In this document: piece after piece, positions 5,289-7,989 of the stretch
Position numbering within the stretch: position 1 is the first letter of the stretch
Layout of the letters: the number at the start of each line of letters is the position of its first letter
Origin: Gemmatimonadales bacterium
GTDB taxonomy: Bacteria; Gemmatimonadota; Gemmatimonadetes; Gemmatimonadales; GWC2-71-9
Assembly (NCBI GenBank): GCA_025924275.1
Contig: JAICEH010000094.1
Location: 1-7,989, forward strand
Length of the DNA: 7,989 nucleotides
Direction: 5' to 3'
Program-made: the position numbers and the translations under genes
Notes under the pieces: model-generated
What the model saw: the letters and a program-made list of their open reading frames with translations, nothing else
Databases searched by the model: none
What the model was told of the DNA's origin: nothing

Positions 5289-7330
5289 GGTGCCCTCCAG
5301 GTCTGGTTGCGCCGGTTCACGTCCGGCAGGGTCACCTCGGGGTCGATGGCCACCCGCACCACCGCCGGTTCCGCCGCCACGTGAACCGTCTGCCGCGTGG
5401 CGCCCTCCAGCCAGGCGTCCACCGGCAGCTCCATCCGCTCGACGCTCCCGTCGGCGCGCGAGATGGCGAGCCGGACGGGAAGGGGCATGCGGCCGCGGTC
5501 CTCGACGGTGATCGCCACCCGGTCGCCCTCCCGCGCCACCGATGCGACCGCCTGGTCCGCCGTCCAGGTTTCGAAGGCCCAGCTCCGCCAGAACCAGTCC
5601 AGGTCGCGGCCGCTCACCTCCTCGAAGGTGTTGAAGAAGTCCGACGGCTTCGGGTGCCGGAACCGCCAGCGGGCGGCATACTCGCGCCAGGCCCGCTCGA
5701 AGGTGGCCGCCCCCAGGATCGCGCGGAGCGTCACCAGCATCGTGGCCGGCTTGTAGTAGGTCGCGATGGCGAAGGCGAGCCCGTCGGCATACGCGTCGCC
5801 GTGCACCATCATCGCGCCCTCCCGGCCGGCCACGGCCACGCCGAGATAGGCATTCCGGTTCTTCCGCTCGTCGTCGATCCGCCCCGCGTAGAAGTCGGCG
5901 ATCGCCTGGCTCTGGTTGAACTGGGTCAGCCCCTCATCCATCCACCCGTGCCGGGTCTCGTCCGAGCCGACGAGCATCGGGAACCACATGTGGGCGATCT
6001 CGTGCACGGTGACCTCGTACATCCCCAGCGAGTCCCACGTCCCGCCGATGCAGGTGAGCATCGGGTACTCCATCCCGCCGCAGCTCCGCGGGCCGTCCAC
6101 TGCCGTCATGTGCGGGTACGGGTAGGGCAGGATGGTCCGGGAGAGGAATTCGACCGAGTGCCGGCCGTAGCGTGCCGTCTCGCCCCAGAAGGACGCGCGG
6201 CTGGCGGGTCGGTACAGGGCGTCCACCCGGGAGGTATCCGGCCGGCCGTCGCCCTGGAGGTCGCCCACCACGGCGTGGGTGGCGTCCCAGACCCAGATGC
6301 CCGAGGCGCCCCAGTCGAAGTCGCGCACGCTGTCGGCCGCGAAGCGCCAGGTGAGCCGACCGTTCCGGCCCGCGAGCGTGGCGCGGCCGGCGCCACGGTC
6401 GGCCTCGGTCACGACCGCGATGACCGTCGTGTCGCGGAGGGCCGCCGCCAACCGCGAGCGGGTGCGTTCGGTGAGGACCTCCCGCGGGTTCGCCAGGGTG
6501 CCGGTGGCCGCCACGAGCCACCCGGCAGGCAGGGTGAGCGACACGTCGTACCGCCCGTAGCCCATGTAGAACTCCGCCCGCCCCAGGTACGGGTCGGTGT
6601 GCCACCCGACCACGTCATCGTACACCGCCATCTGCGGGTACCAGTACGAGACGAAGTAGACCGACCCGTCCTGGCCGCCGCGGGGCGCGCCATCGGGAGG
6701 CACGGGATACCGCCAGGCGAGCTCCAGCTCGAGCGAGCCGCCCGGGAGGAGGGGACGGCGCGGGCGGATCCGCATCACGGTGCCGTCGACCCGGAATCCC
6801 GGTGCCTCGTCCGCGGCGCCCGGGGCGAGCGGCTGCCCCCCCACCGCGACCCGGGAGAACTCCACCGCACGAGTGCGGGGCACCGAGTCGTTCGACGGGG
6901 AGCCGGGCGCGAAGAGGTTCGCGTAGACCCGGAGGTACACCACGTCCAGGGTATCGGGGGAGCGGTTGTGGTAGCGGATCGTCTCCCGGCCCGTGAGCAT
7001 CGCCGTGGCCGTATCGAGCTCCGCGGCGATCACGTACTCGGTCCACTGCTGCCAGTACCGGGGTCCCGGCCGGCCAGTCGTGGTGCGGGTGCCCCGCTCC
7101 ACGGCGCGGAGGAACTCCGCCGTCGGCTCCACCGGGGCGATCGGGTCCCGGATCCGGGCGCCGTCCGGCGCCTCGGGGACGGCGGTCGCTGCCCCGGGCG
7201 CCGGGGCCGGCGGGGGCGACGCGGGTGGAGGCGGCGTGGAACGGACGGCCGGCGCGCAGCCGGCGGCCGCGAGCAGGAGGGCGAGGCGGAACCGGCGCGC
7301 GCGGCGAAAGGTCGGTGCGGAGGAGGGCAT
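5285..7330 (-). CDS. M1-family zinc metallopeptidase (aminopeptidase N-like), putative lipoprotein
   Basis: A 681-residue gluzincin expected to remove N-terminal residues from peptides outside the cytoplasm. The zinc site is H443-E-I-A-H447 with the third ligand Glu466 18 residues after the motif (GWMDEGL). The exopeptidase substrate loop is GGMEYP (418-423), where classic members have GAMEN. A YYKP stretch (525-528) probably supplies the catalytic tyrosine. The N-terminal beta domain occupies about residues 95-300, and a short beta-rich C-terminal region follows residue 590; the large helical C-terminal domain of classic aminopeptidase N is missing. The N-terminus has RRARRFR, a hydrophobic run and AAAGC with Cys25, then a Pro/Ala-rich linker to about residue 55, so it is probably a lipoprotein. 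ATG 7330 is the start that gives a proper signal peptide; an upstream in-frame start at 7474 would hide it. The Shine-Dalgarno is weak. The downstream sulfurtransferase starts within its stop codon. Confidence 0.93.
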   Translation of the reverse strand: MPSSAPTFRRARRFRLALLLAAAGCAPAVRSTPPPPASPPPAPAPGAATAVPEAPDGARIRDPIAPVEPTAEFLRAVERGTRTTTGRPGPRYWQQWTEYVIAAELDTATAMLTGRETIRYHNRSPDTLDVVYLRVYANLFAPGSPSNDSVPRTRAVEFSRVAVGGQPLAPGAADEAPGFRVDGTVMRIRPRRPLLPGGSLELELAWRYPVPPDGAPRGGQDGSVYFVSYWYPQMAVYDDVVGWHTDPYLGRAEFYMGYGRYDVSLTLPAGWLVAATGTLANPREVLTERTRSRLAAALRDTTVIAVVTEADRGAGRATLAGRNGRLTWRFAADSVRDFDWGASGIWVWDATHAVVGDLQGDGRPDTSRVDALYRPASRASFWGETARYGRHSVEFLSRTILPYPYPHMTAVDGPRSCGGMEYPMLTCIGGTWDSLGMYEVTVHEIAHMWFPMLVGSDETRHGWMDEGLTQFNQSQAIADFYAGRIDDERKNRNAYLGVAVAGREGAMMVHGDAYADGLAFAIATYYKPATMLVTLRAILGAATFERAWREYAARWRFRHPKPSDFFNTFEEVSGRDLDWFWRSWAFETWTADQAVASVAREGDRVAITVEDRGRMPLPVRLAISRADGSVERMELPVDAWLEGATRQTVHVAAEPAVVRVAIDPEVTLPDVNRRNQTWRAP

Positions 7331-7383
7331 GGCGGTCCCGGATCGGTGGGTCCGGCGCCGCCGGGCGTGGCGCCGGTCCTCCC

Positions 7384-7414
7384 AAGGTAGCCGGTCCGCT
7401 ACGGCGAGGGTGAA
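7384..7414 (-). promoter_or_regulatory. Possible promoter of the peptidase-sulfurtransferase operon
   Basis: On the minus strand, TTCACC (7409-7414) and TACCTT (7384-7389) are 19 bases apart, with transcription start near 7377 and a leader of about 47 bases. The -10 resembles the TAGCTT elements elsewhere in the window. The spacing is long and the -35 is imperfect, so this is tentative. Confidence 0.3.
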
Positions 7415-7424
7415 GGGGCGATGA

Positions 7425-7452
7425 GGCCTGCGGGAGGATTCTCCCGCAGGCC
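7425..7452 (-). terminator. Strong hairpin between the ABM-like gene and the peptidase gene
   Basis: GGCCTGCGGGAG (7425-7436) and CTCCCGCAGGCC (7441-7452) form a perfect 12-bp stem with a 4-base loop. It lies about 70 bases after the stop of the small minus-strand gene and just before the predicted peptidase promoter, the place for a terminator. No T tract follows on either strand, so it may act as an RNA-stabilising or Rho-assisted end instead. Confidence 0.55.
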
Positions 7453-7521
7453 GCGAGAATCCCCAACCCCGCACCCGGGCCGGGGGTCGGTGATCCCCCC
7501 ATCCCCAGGCTGCCCCGGGCC

Positions 7522-7839
7522 CTAGTACGACTCCGCCGGCACGTCGAGCACCTCGTAGTGGGTCACGGTGGGCTCCAGCTCGACCAGGAAGTCGGCGTCC
7601 TCGGGGTAGTAGTGCGCCCGCGCCGGGTCGGGACCGGCGAAGCGGCCGATGGCCTCCCAGGAATCCCAGAGGGTGAGAAGGAGGAAGTGGGCCAGCTCAC
7701 CCTCCACCCGTCGGAGGATGAAGACCCCGAGGTTTCCCGGGGTTCCCCGGTAGCCGGGGACCCCGGTGCGGAGCAGGTAGTCGTGGTAGGCGTCGGCCTT
7801 CTCTGCCGGTACCACCCCGTGCCAGGTGCGCGCGAGCAT
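7522..7839 (-). CDS. Small ABM-like (dimeric alpha-beta barrel) protein of unknown role
   Basis: A 105-residue cytosolic protein with no signal peptide. Its pattern is an opening beta strand (MLARTWHGVV), a helix (PAEKADAYHDYLL), a strand with GVFILRR, then FLLLTLWDSWEAIGRFAG and a closing strand ending HYEVLDV. This fits the ferredoxin-like fold of the antibiotic biosynthesis monooxygenase / stress-responsive dimeric alpha-beta barrel families. WDSWEAIGRFAG is the most family-like stretch. These proteins act as monooxygenases, heme-degrading enzymes or uncharacterised stress proteins, and nothing here selects among them. ATG 7839 was chosen because GGAGGA (7847-7852) precedes it by seven bases; the in-frame ATG at 7854 overlaps that ribosome site and lacks one of its own. 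A strong hairpin lies downstream, so it is probably transcribed alone. I found no convincing promoter in the gap to the divergent tRNA. Confidence 0.8.
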   Translation of the reverse strand: MLARTWHGVVPAEKADAYHDYLLRTGVPGYRGTPGNLGVFILRRVEGELAHFLLLTLWDSWEAIGRFAGPDPARAHYYPEDADFLVELEPTVTHYEVLDVPAESY

Positions 7840-7900
7840 CGTCGGATCCTCCATCGAATGGCCCCGCAAGGAGATGCGCGAGCCGGCGCGGCTTCCCGAC

Positions 7901-7929
7901 TTGCCCGCCCGCTCCCGCGCGGCTATCCT
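7901..7929 (+). promoter_or_regulatory. Predicted promoter of the right-edge tRNA gene
   Basis: TTGCCC (7901-7906) and TATCCT (7924-7929) are separated by 17 bases. Transcription would start near 7936, about 22 bases before the mature tRNA 5' end, which is a normal distance. Confidence 0.6.
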
Positions 7930-7957
7930 ACCCACCCGCCCGGACACCCGGGCCAGC

Positions 7958-7989
7958 GCGCCGGTAGCTCAGCTGGATAGAGCGTTGGC
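7958..7989 (+). tRNA. tRNA, 5' part only, probably tRNA-Arg
   Basis: The sequence has the acceptor 5' strand GCGCCGG (7958-7964), TA, D stem GCTC (7967-7970), D loop AGCTGGATA, D stem GAGC (7980-7983), base 26 G, and the start of the anticodon stem TTGGC (7985-7989), where the window ends. The anticodon is outside the window. The GCGCC start with this D arm and TTGGC stem resembles bacterial tRNA-Arg(CCG), but that identity is an inference. Confidence 0.85.

Noticed and set aside
5261..7390. 709-codon plus-strand open frame
   Set aside because: It lies antisense to the M1 peptidase, whose zinc motif and signal peptide are clear. The plus frame is low-complexity, rich in Arg, Gly, Pro, His and Val, as expected for a GC-rich shadow frame.

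Overview
The window is very GC-rich (roughly 70% by eye). It reads as chromosomal DNA from a high-GC, probably Gram-negative, free-living bacterium. Supporting signs are two proteins with lipoprotein-type signal peptides, Pro/Ala-rich export linkers, Shine-Dalgarno sites of the GGAGG type, and housekeeping genes between tRNAs. A soil or sediment lineage such as Gemmatimonadota would fit, but that is a guess. I see no insertion sequence, phage gene, CRISPR array or integration repeat.

Layout. Positions 26-231 hold tRNA-Arg(ACG), tRNA-Pro(CGG) and a strong hairpin terminator. An aldo/keto reductase (522-1511) with a recognisable promoter is followed by a GNAT acetyltransferase (1595-2128), both on the plus strand. 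A DNA alkylation repair locus spans 2183-4455. In it, a stand-alone O6-alkylguanine-DNA methyltransferase (minus) is divergent from a fused Ada sensor / AlkA glycosylase (plus). An exported rhodanese-type sulfurtransferase (4407-5288) and a large exported M1-family metallopeptidase (5285-7330) form a minus-strand pair joined by a 4-base GTGA overlap. A small ABM-like protein (7522-7839, minus) follows. A tRNA, probably tRNA-Arg, begins at 7958 and runs off the right edge.

The most interesting part is the 147-base divergent control region between the two repair genes (2735-2931). It carries two near-identical outward-facing elements, ATGTCCGAA[T/A]ATGGC preceded by AATTC and one variable base. 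Each lies exactly 23 bases upstream of a TAGSTT -10 element of its own gene. The geometry suggests that the methylated Ada-AlkA protein activates its own gene and the methyltransferase gene symmetrically. The Ada-AlkA promoter places transcription start at or next to its ATG, so its mRNA is probably leaderless. The two proteins together hold the parts of E. coli Ada and AlkA: methylphosphotriester sensing, O6-alkylguanine reversal and N-alkylpurine excision. The C-terminal half of Ada has been split off and AlkA fused in its place.

The other genes have family-level assignments only. The two exported proteins are probably made together in the cell envelope, but no shared pathway can be read from the sequence.
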